Assembly: GCF_038066595.1 (NCBI RefSeq)
Contig: NZ_JBBUTH010000004.1
Location: 496,001 to 560,000 of the forward strand
Length of the DNA: 64,000 bases
DNA from: Pseudaquabacterium inlustre
GTDB lineage: Bacteria > Pseudomonadota > Gammaproteobacteria > Burkholderiales > Burkholderiaceae_C
Direction of reading: 5' to 3'
Translations under genes and position numbers: made by a program
Notes under the pieces: model-generated
Databases searched by the model: none
What the model saw: only the letters and a program-made list of their open reading frames with translations
What the model was told of the DNA's origin: nothing
Shown here: piece after piece, positions 1 through 7,422 of the stretch
Numbering within the stretch: the stretch's first letter is position 1
How the letters are laid out: the number at the start of each line of letters is the position of its first letter

Positions 1-562
1 CGTAGCGCGCGGTCTCGCCCTCGGCCAGCGTGGCATCCGCGTCGCCGGCCTGCACGGCGATGCGGCCGCTCAGCACGCTCAGGTGCTCCTGCGTGCCGGG
101 TTCGTGCGCCTGGCTGATCAACGTAGCGCCGGGCTGCAGCGTCAACTCGTACCACTCGAAGCGGCCGGCCAGTGTCAGTGGCCCCAGGATGCGCAGCTCG
201 CAGCCGGGATCGCGGCCGCGCAGCGTGGGCGTGTCATGCGCGGCCACGGTGCTGATCGCTGGCGGAGCCGGGCGCGGCGCGGCCTCCAGCAACTCGGCCA
301 GCGGCACGCCCAGGGCATTGGCCAGGCGCCACACCACGGCCACCGTGGGATTGGCCTGCGCACGCTCGATCTGCGACAGCATCGATTTCGACACCCCTGC
401 GCGGCGCGACAGCTCGTCCAGCGACAGCGCCTGCTGCTCGCGCAGCGCGGCCAGCGCAGCGCCGACGCGCGGCGGCTCGGTGGACGCGGCCGGGCTGGGC
501 GCCATGGGCGATGTCGCGGGCGCCGCGGCGCCGGAGGGCGGGTTGCGTGGGGACTTGGCCAT
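1..562 (-). CDS. XRE-family transcriptional regulator with cupin domain (partial, C-terminus off the window)
   Basis: About 187 codons are visible, read from the ATG at 562 down to the window edge; the C-terminus is missing. After a Pro/Ala-rich leader of about 30 residues there is a helix-turn-helix (roughly residues 32-92) with the typical SKSMLSQIERAQANPT stretch. A cupin-like barrel follows, beginning near YELTLQPGATL. This is the layout of the SutR/YdcN-type HTH-cupin regulators. The gene diverges from kbl-tdh, and the gap between them holds palindromes overlapping the predicted kbl promoter, so it probably regulates threonine degradation and perhaps itself. The effector is unknown. No good ribosome binding site is visible before the ATG. 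Confidence 0.85.
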   Translation of the reverse strand, partial: MAKSPRNPPSGAAAPATSPMAPSPAASTEPPRVGAALAALREQQALSLDELSRRAGVSKSMLSQIERAQANPTVAVVWRLANALGVPLAELLEAAPRPAPPAISTVAAHDTPTLRGRDPGCELRILGPLTLAGRFEWYELTLQPGATLISQAHEPGTQEHLSVLSGRIAVQAGDADATLAEGETARY

Positions 563-567
563 GGTGC

Positions 568-620
568 TTGCGGGTGAACGTTTCGTTCAGTATAGTGCAC
601 GAATCGTTCGATAAAACGAT
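568..620 (+). promoter_or_regulatory. Predicted kbl-tdh promoter with two palindromic operator candidates
   Basis: A sigma-70-like promoter can be read as TTGCGG (568-573), a 17-base spacer and TATAGT (591-596). Its spacer holds a perfect palindrome, TGAACG-TTT-CGTTCA (575-589). A second inverted repeat, ATCGTT-N6-AACGAT, lies at 603-620. On the minus strand TATACT (594-589) could be the -10 of the divergent regulator gene. Operator function is inferred from position and symmetry. Confidence 0.5.
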
Positions 621-696
621 CGTTGTTCGATGGCTGCCGGCAGGCTCATCCGCCGCCGGGGCGCCGGACGCACCCATCCCCCAGGAGACCCCTGAC

Positions 697-1908
697 GTGA
701 GCACCGAGACCTTTCTCGCCCGCCTGCAAGACGAACTGCAGGCCCTGGATGCCGCCGGCCTGACCAAGGCCGAGCGCGTGATCGCCAGCCCGCAGGGCGC
801 CGAGGTACGCCTGGCCGATGGGCGCCCGTTGATCAACCTGTGCGCCAACAACTACCTCGGCCTGTCGGCGCACCCGCGGGTGATGGCGGCGGCCCAGGCG
901 GCCATCGCCAGCCATGGCTTCGGCCTGAGCTCGGTGCGTTTCATCTGCGGCACGCAGGACATCCACAAGCAGCTGGAGCAGCGCATCGCGCGCTTTCTGG
1001 GCCTGGACGACGCCATCCTGTACGCGGCAGCCTTCGACGCCAACGGCGGCCTGTTCGAGCCGCTGCTCGGCGAACAGGACGCCATCGTCAGCGACGCGTT
1101 GAACCACGCCTCCATCATCGACGGCATCCGTCTGTGCAAGGCCCAGCGCTACCGCTACCGGCACGACGACATGTCCGATCTGGCGGCGCAGTTGCAGGTC
1201 GCGCGCGCGGCCGGGGCGCGCGAGGTGATGGTGTTCACCGACGGTGTGTTCTCGATGGACGGCACCATCGCGCGGCTGGACGAGATGCGGGCCATTTGCG
1301 ACCGCCATGGCGCGCTGCTGGCCATCGACGAGTGCCATGCCACCGGCTTCATGGGCACCACTGGCCGCGGCACGCACGAGCACCGCGGCCTGCTGGTGGA
1401 CGGCCGCTCGAGCGTGGACATCATCACCGGCACCTTCGGCAAGGCGCTGGGCGGCGCCAGCGGCGGCTTCACGGCCGGCCCGAAGGCGGTGATCGAACTG
1501 CTGCGCCAGCGCTCGCGGCCGTACCTGTTCTCGAACACGCTGGCGCCGGCCATCGTGGGGGCCAGCCTGGCGGTGTTGGATCTGCTGGAAGGCTCGACCG
1601 CGCTGCGCGACACGCTGCATGCCAACACGGCGCATTTCCGCGCGGCCATTGCGGCGGCCGGCTACGAGATCAAGCCAGGCACGCACCCCATCGTGCCGAT
1701 CATGGTCTACGACGCGGTCAAGGCGCAGCAGCTGGCGGCGCGCCTGCTGGAGTTGGGCGTGTACGTCACCGGTTTCTTCTACCCGGTGGTGCCGCAGGGC
1801 CAGGCGCGGGTGCGGGTGCAGGTGAGTGCGGCGCACACGGTGGATCAGCTGGACCGCGCTGTGGCCGCCTTCGCCCAGGCCGGGCGCGAGCTGGGGATCG
1901 TGCGATGA
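697..1908 (+). CDS. kbl: Glycine C-acetyltransferase (2-amino-3-ketobutyrate CoA ligase)
   Basis: 403 residues from a GTG start, preceded by AGGAG at a good distance; the frame stays open upstream but runs into the regulator promoter. It is a PLP enzyme of the alpha-oxoamine synthase family that cleaves 2-amino-3-ketobutyrate with CoA to glycine and acetyl-CoA. Family signatures include the N-terminal NLCANNYLGL block, the IDECHATGFMG aspartate region that contacts PLP, and the lysine in GTFGKALGGASGG that forms the Schiff base. Length matches E. coli Kbl (398). It is followed, through a 13-codon ORF, by the threonine dehydrogenase that makes its unstable substrate, so the two steps are likely coupled. 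Confidence 0.95.
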   Translation: MSTETFLARLQDELQALDAAGLTKAERVIASPQGAEVRLADGRPLINLCANNYLGLSAHPRVMAAAQAAIASHGFGLSSVRFICGTQDIHKQLEQRIARFLGLDDAILYAAAFDANGGLFEPLLGEQDAIVSDALNHASIIDGIRLCKAQRYRYRHDDMSDLAAQLQVARAAGAREVMVFTDGVFSMDGTIARLDEMRAICDRHGALLAIDECHATGFMGTTGRGTHEHRGLLVDGRSSVDIITGTFGKALGGASGGFTAGPKAVIELLRQRSRPYLFSNTLAPAIVGASLAVLDLLEGSTALRDTLHANTAHFRAAIAAAGYEIKPGTHPIVPIMVYDAVKAQQLAARLLELGVYVTGFFYPVVPQGQARVRVQVSAAHTVDQLDRAVAAFAQAGRELGIVR

Positions 1909-1946
1909 GCCGTGATCCGAAGATCCTGCTGATCGGCGAGGCATGA
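1905..1946 (+). CDS. 13-codon ORF bridging kbl and tdh by two ATGA overlaps
   Basis: The ATG at 1905 overlaps the kbl stop (ATGA, 1905-1908), and its own stop overlaps the tdh ATG (ATGA, 1943-1946). The peptide would be MSRDPKILLIGEA. Its KILLIGEA part resembles the start of the following dehydrogenase (KILIIGAN). It may be a decayed partial duplication of the tdh start, or a coupling ORF that carries ribosomes from kbl into tdh. Reading frame and overlaps are seen directly; translation is inference. Confidence 0.4.
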   Translation: MSRDPKILLIGEA

Positions 1947-2893
1947 CGATGGCCCCGCTGAAAATTCTCATCATCGGTGCCAATGGTCAGATCGGCACCG
2001 AGCTGGCCGAGGCCCTGGCCGCCCGCCACGGCCAGCACGCGGTGGTGACCAGCGATCTGGCGCCCACCGGCCGCGTGCCGGGCATCGCGCACGAGGCGCT
2101 GGACTGCACCGACGCGGCGGCGCTGGCGGCGGTGGTCAAGCGCCACGGCATCACGCAGATCTACCACCTGGCGGCGGCGCTGTCGGCCAGTGGCGAGCTG
2201 CATCCGCAATGGGCCTGGCACCTGAACATGACCGGGCTGCTGAACGTGCTGGAGCTGGCGCGCACCGCCAAGCTCGACCGCATCTTCTGGCCCAGCAGCA
2301 TCGCCGCCTTCGGCCCCACCACGCCCACCACGGCCGAGCAGGCCACGGTGATGGACCCGACCACGGTGTACGGCATCAGCAAGCTGGCGGGCGAACGCTG
2401 GTGTGCCTGGTACCACGCCAAGCACGGCGTGGACGTGCGCAGCCTGCGTTATCCCGGCATCATCAGCTGGAAGACGCCACCGGGCGGTGGCACCACCGAC
2501 TGGGCCGTGGACATCTTCCACCAGGCCTTGAAGCAGGGCCGCTACGAGAGCTTTCTGCGTGCCGACACGGCGCTGCCGATGATGTACATGCCCGACGCCA
2601 TCCGCGCCACGCTGATGCTGATGGACGCGCCGGCTGAGGCCATCCGCGAGCGGGGCAGCTACAACCTGTCGGCGTTCAGTTTGTCGCCTTCGGAAGCTGC
2701 GCTTGCCTTGAAGCGGGTATTGCCTGCTTTCGAGTTGTCATGTGCGCCGGACTTTCGGCAGGCTATTGCGGAGAGTTGGCCGTCTGCGATCGACGACTCG
2801 GTGGCGCGGCGGGATTGGGGCTGGTCGCCTGCGTGGTCGCTGGATGCGATGGTGGGGGACATGCTGGGGAACTTGCGTCCTTTGGTGGGTTGA
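1943..2893 (+). CDS. tdh: L-threonine 3-dehydrogenase, short-chain (epimerase-like) type
   Basis: 316 residues. This is an NAD-dependent extended SDR, unlike the zinc-dependent E. coli Tdh, with the Rossmann motif GANGQIG near residue 13, a catalytic serine region (WPSSIAAFGP) and the YGISK pair (YxxxK). The PPGGGTTDWAVDIFHQAL block is typical of SDR threonine dehydrogenases such as those described from Cupriavidus and Flavobacterium. It oxidises threonine to 2-amino-3-ketobutyrate, the substrate of the upstream kbl product. ATG at 1943 and in-frame ATG at 1949 are both possible starts; the first overlaps the stop of the 13-codon ORF. Downstream is a convergent non-coding region. Confidence 0.92.
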   Translation: MTMAPLKILIIGANGQIGTELAEALAARHGQHAVVTSDLAPTGRVPGIAHEALDCTDAAALAAVVKRHGITQIYHLAAALSASGELHPQWAWHLNMTGLLNVLELARTAKLDRIFWPSSIAAFGPTTPTTAEQATVMDPTTVYGISKLAGERWCAWYHAKHGVDVRSLRYPGIISWKTPPGGGTTDWAVDIFHQALKQGRYESFLRADTALPMMYMPDAIRATLMLMDAPAEAIRERGSYNLSAFSLSPSEAALALKRVLPAFELSCAPDFRQAIAESWPSAIDDSVARRDWGWSPAWSLDAMVGDMLGNLRPLVG

Positions 2894-2939
2894 CGCCTTC
2901 TTTGTTTGTTTTGCTGTTGGCTTGCTGAGGGTGGCGCAA

Positions 2940-3182
2940 GGCAAGCCGTGCCCGGGTGTCCGGCGGCGCTCAACTGCGGCGGTCGGCCGCGAACGCGGCC
3001 GACTCCGTTGCGGTGCTCGGATGCGTGGCCCCGCGGCGCAACTCGCGCCGTTCGCTAACGCTCACTCTGCTCGGACAAGCGCCGCGAGTCAGTGGGTCGA
3101 TGCGGGCTGCGCCCGCGGCCACACATCCTGCGCGCCTCACCACCGCAGATTCACGCCGCCGGACACCCGGGCACGGCTTGCC
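2940..3182. repeat. Foldback element bounded by 29-bp perfect inverted repeats
   Basis: The 29 bases at 2940-2968 are the exact reverse complement of 3154-3182, with 185 bases between. Inside are two small perfect hairpins: GTCGGCCGC-gaac-GCGGCCGAC (2982-3003) and GCGGGC-tgc-GCCCGC (3102-3116). No transposase or convincing gene lies inside. It sits between the 3' ends of tdh and the convergent hydrolase gene. It looks like an interspersed palindromic or MITE-like element; no target-site duplication is evident. Confidence 0.6.
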
Positions 3183-3394
3183 CGCACGGTCCCCGCATGC
3201 GGAAAGCGCCGGGCGCGAGCGCCCGGCGACGCGTGGCATGCCCCGATGTCTCGGGACGAGGACGTCGGGTGACCGGCCGGCGTAAGTAAAGAAGGAGCCG
3301 TTGGCCGGGAGGCCGACGGCGGGTGACATGGAGCCGGGCGGTCACCCGGCGGCCTTGGCCATGCGCCTGCCTAAGCAAGTGACCAAGAAGTCCC
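3183..3394. repeat. Continuation of intergenic repeat: hairpins between convergent genes
   Basis: This part of the 2894-3394 gene-free stretch holds a near-perfect hairpin CGCCGGGCGC-ga-GCGCCCGGCG (3207-3228). It also holds a 15-bp inverted repeat with one mismatch (3267-3281 against 3333-3347, core GGTGACCG/CGGTCACC). Open frames here encode Arg/Pro-rich strings with no family features. I recall similar pieces recurring in Burkholderiales intergenic regions, often mis-called as hypothetical proteins; that needs a search. The first part, 2894-2939, shows nothing notable. Confidence 0.45.
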
Positions 3395-4216
3395 TCAAGC
3401 CAACGCCGACCTCAGCGCCTCCAGCAAACCATCCGGATCCTCGGCCATCTGCGTGTGGCCGGTCGGCAGCATCACGGTGCGGGCCTTCAGCGCCGCGCCG
3501 ATCTCGCGCGTCACCTTGGGTGAGGTCATCTGGTCGCGCTCGCCCAGCACGAACGTGACCGGGCAGCGCACCTGGGCGGCGGCTTCCATCCCATGGGCGT
3601 AGCGGTCGCACACCGTGAAGTCGTGGTGGAACAGGTTGACGGCGCAGCCGGTGGCGTTGGGGCCGTTCAGCGTGCGGCGCATCAGCGCACGGTTGGCGCC
3701 GTGCAGCCACATGCCCGGGCCTGGGTACGAAGGCTTGGCGGCCAGCGTGCCAATGGAAAAACTGTTGACCATGTCGATGGCCTTCAGCGGGGCGCTGGCG
3801 GCGGTGTCCAGCAGCGCCTGCGACACCTTCATCGGGTAGGCCGTGCCCACCATCACCAACTGCGTGATGCGCTCGGGCGCGCGGGCCGCGCATTCGAGCG
3901 CGATCAGCGAGCCCATGCTGTGTCCCACCACCGCCACCTTCTGGCCAGCCGCGGCGCCTGCGGCATCCAGCACGGCCAGCACCCAGTCGGCCAGCGATTC
4001 CACATCGGGCAGCACCGGGCCGGCGCTGCGGCCGTGGCCGGGCAGGTCCACCGCCAGCGCGTTGTGGCCGTGGTGCGCGCACCAGCGGGACAGCAGCGTC
4101 CAGCCGCTGTGGTCGTGCAGCGCGCCGTGGATGAACACCACCGTGGGTTGGGCGGGGTCGAAGGGCTTGCCGCCGGTGTAGGCGTAGGCGGCGCGATCGT
4201 TGACGGTGAGGTTCAT
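3395..4216 (-). CDS. Alpha/beta hydrolase
   Basis: 273 residues, a typical length for a single-domain alpha/beta hydrolase. The oxyanion HG motif is at FIHGALHDHSG (about residue 30). The nucleophile is Ser100 in VVGHSMGSL (G-x-S-x-G), the acid is probably the Asp in LGERDQ (about 229), and the base is the His in LPTGHTQM (about 254). The substrate cannot be read from the sequence. Its ATG overlaps the stop of the upstream metY-like gene (ATGA, 4213-4216), so the two are probably translated together. That raises a link to acyl-homoserine or thioester chemistry, but it is much too short for a MetX acetyltransferase. Confidence 0.85.
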   Translation of the reverse strand: MNLTVNDRAAYAYTGGKPFDPAQPTVVFIHGALHDHSGWTLLSRWCAHHGHNALAVDLPGHGRSAGPVLPDVESLADWVLAVLDAAGAAAGQKVAVVGHSMGSLIALECAARAPERITQLVMVGTAYPMKVSQALLDTAASAPLKAIDMVNSFSIGTLAAKPSYPGPGMWLHGANRALMRRTLNGPNATGCAVNLFHHDFTVCDRYAHGMEAAAQVRCPVTFVLGERDQMTSPKVTREIGAALKARTVMLPTGHTQMAEDPDGLLEALRSALA

Positions 4217-5511
4217 GCCGCTTTCTCCGCAGCCTTCAGCGCCTTCTTCAGGTCGTCAATCAGGTCGTCGGCATCCTCCAGCCCGATCGACAGGCGGATC
4301 GTGCCGGGGCCGATGCCGGCGTGCGCCAGCGCCGCGTCGTCCATGCGGAAGTGCGTGGTGCTGGCCGGGTGGATCACCAGGCTGCGGCAGTCGCCCACAT
4401 TGGCCAGGTGCGAGAACAGCTTCAGCGCCTCGATGAAGGCCACGCCCTGCGCGCGGCGGCCCTTCAGGTCGAAGCTGAACACCGCGCCGCAGCCGCGTGG
4501 CAGCAACTGCTTGGCCAGCGCATGGCTGGGGTGACTCTCCAGCTCGGGGTAGCCTACGCGCGCCACCATCGGGTGGGCGGCCAGCATCTGCACCACCTTG
4601 CGCGTGTTCTCGATGTGCCGCGCCATGCGCAGCGGCAGCGTCTCGATGCCCTGCAGGATCAGCCAGGCGGTGTGCGGGCTCATGCAAGCGCCAAAGTCGC
4701 GCAGGCCTTCGCGGCGCGCGCGCAGCAGGAAGGCCCCCACCGAGCTTTCCTCGCTGAACACCATGCCGTGGAAGCCGTCATAGGGCTGGCTCAGTTCAGG
4801 GAAACGGCCGGACGCATCCCAGTCGAACTGGCCTGAATCGACCAGCACCCCGCCCACCACCGTGCCATGGCCCGACAGGAACTTGGTGGCCGAGTGAAAG
4901 AGCAGGTCGGCGCCGTGGTCGAAGGGCTTCAGCAGCCAGGGCGGCGTGAAGGTGCTGTCCACCAGCAGCGGCAGGCCGTGCGCGTGGGCGATGGCGCTCA
5001 CCGTCGGGATGTCCAGCACATCGAGGCCGGGGTTGCCCAGCGTCTCGCCGAACAGCAGCCGGGTGTTCGGGCGGATGGCGGCGCGCCAGGCGTCGATGTC
5101 GCCGGGCGCCACGAAGGTGGTGTCGATGCCGAAACGGCGCAGCGTGTAGTCCAGCAGGTTGTGGCTGCCGCCGTACAGCGCGGCCGAGGCCACGATGTGG
5201 TGGCCGGCGCCGGCCAGCGTGGTGATCGCCAGGTGCAGCGCGGCCTGGCCGCTGGCGGTGGCGATGGCGCCCACGCCGCCTTCCAGCGCCGCGATGCGCT
5301 CCTCCAGCACCGCGTTGGTGGGGTTGCTGATGCGGCTGTAGACGTGGCCGGCGCGCTCCATGTTGAACAGCGACGCGGCATGCGCGCTGTTCTCGAACAC
5401 GAAGCTGGTGCTCAGGTGGATGGGCACGGCGCGCGCGCCGGTGGCGGGGTCGGGCGCGGCGCCCGCATGCAGGGCCAGGGTGTCGAATCCAGGATCGCTG
5501 TAACCGGGCAT
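4213..5511 (-). CDS. metY: O-acetylhomoserine aminocarboxypropyltransferase-like PLP enzyme (first copy)
   Basis: 432 residues from the ATG at 5511; an in-frame ATG at 5538 would add nine residues, and neither has a clear Shine-Dalgarno. It belongs to the Cys/Met-metabolism PLP family. The PLP lysine is in FHSATKFLSGHG, the phosphate-contacting YSRISNPTN block is present, and a GxGAIATASGQAA loop follows. Length and the N-terminal FDTLALHAG favour O-acetylhomoserine sulfhydrylase over cystathionine enzymes (about 390 residues). It would make homocysteine or methionine-pathway thioethers. A second, clearly divergent family member lies at 42321-43622. It overlaps the downstream alpha/beta hydrolase by four bases. 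Confidence 0.88.
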   Translation of the reverse strand: MPGYSDPGFDTLALHAGAAPDPATGARAVPIHLSTSFVFENSAHAASLFNMERAGHVYSRISNPTNAVLEERIAALEGGVGAIATASGQAALHLAITTLAGAGHHIVASAALYGGSHNLLDYTLRRFGIDTTFVAPGDIDAWRAAIRPNTRLLFGETLGNPGLDVLDIPTVSAIAHAHGLPLLVDSTFTPPWLLKPFDHGADLLFHSATKFLSGHGTVVGGVLVDSGQFDWDASGRFPELSQPYDGFHGMVFSEESSVGAFLLRARREGLRDFGACMSPHTAWLILQGIETLPLRMARHIENTRKVVQMLAAHPMVARVGYPELESHPSHALAKQLLPRGCGAVFSFDLKGRRAQGVAFIEALKLFSHLANVGDCRSLVIHPASTTHFRMDDAALAHAGIGPGTIRLSIGLEDADDLIDDLKKALKAAEKAA

Positions 5512-5621
5512 GTCGGGTGCGGCGCAAAGGCCGTGCAAGGCTGTCTGGGCTGGGGATTGTGTGCTATGTTGCCTGACCCGCCGGCGGAGGAGCCAGGTGG
5601 GGATCCCGCAGGAGCCAAGCC

Positions 5622-6089
5622 ATGAAAGTCAGCGACATCCTTCGCGTCAAGGGCAACACGCTGTTCACCGTCTCGCCCGACCAACCCCTGTCCCAGGCCA
5701 TCCAGGCCATGGCCGAGCACGACATCGGCTCGCTGGTGGTGATGGAGTACGGCGACCTGGTGGGCATGCTCACCTTCCGCGAGGTGATCGCCGCCGTCGT
5801 GAAGAACGGCGGCACGGTCGGCACGCTCACCGTGCGCACCGTGATGGACGACGCACCGCTGACCTGCACGCCCGAGACCGAGATCGACGAGGTGCGCCGC
5901 ATGATGCTGGGCCGCCACGCGCGCTACATGCCGGCACTCGACGGCAAGACGCTGATGGGCGTGATCTCGTTCTACGACGTGGCCAAGGCCGTGGTCGACA
6001 GCCAGGATTTCGAGAACCGCATGCTCAAGGCCTACATCCGCGACTGGCCGGTCGAGGAAGACGGCGCCGCCGCCGAGTCCAAGCTCTGA
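5622..6089 (+). CDS. Tandem CBS-domain protein
   Basis: 155 residues made almost entirely of two CBS motifs: the first about residues 5-60 (VSPDQPLSQAIQAMAEHDIGSLVVME...GMLTFREV), the second about 70-130 (APLTCTPETEIDEVRRMM...GVISFYDV). Such stand-alone pairs bind adenine nucleotides and tune other proteins, but no partner is evident here. CAGGAG precedes the ATG. It diverges from the metY-like gene and is followed by a strong intrinsic terminator. The acidic C-terminal tail (about 20 residues) is not part of the CBS fold. Confidence 0.9.
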   Translation: MKVSDILRVKGNTLFTVSPDQPLSQAIQAMAEHDIGSLVVMEYGDLVGMLTFREVIAAVVKNGGTVGTLTVRTVMDDAPLTCTPETEIDEVRRMMLGRHARYMPALDGKTLMGVISFYDVAKAVVDSQDFENRMLKAYIRDWPVEEDGAAAESKL

Positions 6090-6131
6090 GCTCACGCGCG
6101 CCGGGGGCGCGCCGCTTCTTGCGACAATCAC

Positions 6132-6169
6132 GGGTTCGGCACCCCGGCCGCGGGGGTCGAACCCTTTTT
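6132..6169 (+). terminator. Rho-independent terminator after the CBS gene
   Basis: A GC-rich stem pairs GGGTTCG (6132-6138) with CGAACCC (6158-6164), extended inside by ACCCC/GGGGT, and is followed at once by TTTTT (6165-6169). It separates the CBS gene from aroC, so aroC needs its own promoter or readthrough. Confidence 0.75.
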
Positions 6170-6200
6170 CATTCCTGACGGCCTTCGGGCCGCCCGTTCC

Positions 6201-7298
6201 ATGCCCGGCTCCACCTTCGGCGAACTGTTCCGCGTCACCAACTTCGGCGAGAGCCACGGCCCGGCCATCGGCTGCGTGATCGACGGCTGCCCGCCCGGCA
6301 TGGCGCTGAGCGAGGCCGACATCCAGCCCGAGCTGGACCGCCGCCGCCCCGGCACCAGCCGCCATGTCACGCAGCGCAACGAGGCCGATGCGGTGGAGAT
6401 CCTCAGCGGCGTGTACGAGGGCCGCACCACCGGCACCCCGATCTGCCTGCTGATCCGCAACACCGACCAGCGCAGCAAGGACTACGGCAACATCCTCGAC
6501 ACCTTCCGCCCCGGCCACGCCGACTACACCTACTGGCGCAAGTACGGCCTGCGCGATCCGCGTGGCGGCGGCCGCAGCTCGGCCCGGCTGACCGCGCCCA
6601 CCGTGGCCGCTGGCGCGGTGGCCAAGAAGTGGCTGGCCGCGCAGTACGGCACAACCTTCACCGGCTGGATGAGCCAGCTGGGCGATCTGCCGATCCCGTT
6701 CGAGGACGAGGCGCAGATCCCGCTGAACGCCTTCTACGCGCCCAACGCCGGCATCGTGCCGCAGTTGGAAGCCTACATGGACGCGCTGCGCAAGGACGGC
6801 GACAGCTGCGGCGCGCGCATCGAGGTGCGGGCGCGCAGCGTGCCGGTGGGTTTGGGCGAGCCGCTGTACGACAAGCTCGATGCCGACATCGCCTACGCGA
6901 TGATGGGCCTGAACGCGGTGAAGGGCGTGGAGATCGGCGCCGGCTTCGCCAGCGTGGCCGAGCGCGGCAGCGTGCACGGCGACGCGCTGACGCCGCAGGG
7001 CTTTGCCGCCAACCGCGCCGGCGGCGTGCTGGGCGGCATCAGCACCGGGCAGGAGATCGTGGTCTCGATCGCCATCAAGCCCACCAGCTCGATCCGCACC
7101 GCGCGGCCGTCGATCGACCGCGCGCTGCAGCCCACCGAGGTGCAGACCTTCGGCCGCCACGACCCCTGCGTGGGCATCCGCGCCACGCCGATTGCCGAGA
7201 GCCTGCTGGCCCTGGTGCTGATGGACCATGCGCTGCGCCACCGCGCCCAGTGCGGCGACGTGCGGCTGGACGTGCCGCCGATCGAGGGCCCGGTCTGA
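6201..7298 (+). CDS. aroC: Chorismate synthase
   Basis: 365 residues, the usual bacterial length. The last shikimate-pathway step: 5-enolpyruvylshikimate-3-phosphate to chorismate, with reduced FMN. Family signatures are GESHGPAIGCVIDGCPPG near residue 16, the RRRPGTSRHVTQRNE block, the GGGRSSARLTA flavin/substrate loop and the C-terminal GRHDPCVGIRATPIAE stretch. The ATG at 6201 has no strong Shine-Dalgarno. It stands alone between a terminator and a repeat-bearing gap. Confidence 0.97.
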   Translation: MPGSTFGELFRVTNFGESHGPAIGCVIDGCPPGMALSEADIQPELDRRRPGTSRHVTQRNEADAVEILSGVYEGRTTGTPICLLIRNTDQRSKDYGNILDTFRPGHADYTYWRKYGLRDPRGGGRSSARLTAPTVAAGAVAKKWLAAQYGTTFTGWMSQLGDLPIPFEDEAQIPLNAFYAPNAGIVPQLEAYMDALRKDGDSCGARIEVRARSVPVGLGEPLYDKLDADIAYAMMGLNAVKGVEIGAGFASVAERGSVHGDALTPQGFAANRAGGVLGGISTGQEIVVSIAIKPTSSIRTARPSIDRALQPTEVQTFGRHDPCVGIRATPIAESLLALVLMDHALRHRAQCGDVRLDVPPIEGPV

Positions 7299-7422
7299 AT
7301 GCCCCCACGTCGCTGCGCTCCTGCCCCCGCGGCACCCCGAGGGGCCGCTTCTCGGCCCCGGGGCGCTCAGCCCCTTGGGGCGGCCCGGCGGGGCTGAGGC
7401 CCCGCTGGCCGCCACCCTACCC
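7299..7422. repeat. GC-rich intergenic repeat between aroC and the MFS gene
   Basis: The gap is filled by runs such as CGCTGCGCTCCTGCCCCC, AGGGGCCGCTT and CCCCTTGGGGCGGCCC. It contains the inverted repeat CTCAGCCCC (7366-7374) / GGGGCTGAG (7390-7398). I recall closely similar intergenic strings in many Comamonadaceae-type genomes; only one copy is in this window. It has the shape of a terminator without a T tract. Confidence 0.45.

Noticed and set aside
2970..3329. Minus-strand frame of 119 codons in the convergent gap, of the kind often annotated as a hypothetical protein
   Set aside because: It lies wholly in the inverted-repeat region and has no family features; better explained as repeat DNA.
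6132..6169. Reading the hairpin before aroC as a leader regulating aroC
   Set aside because: A T tract directly follows the stem and the position after the CBS stop fits a plain terminator; no ligand-binding motif or leader peptide is seen.
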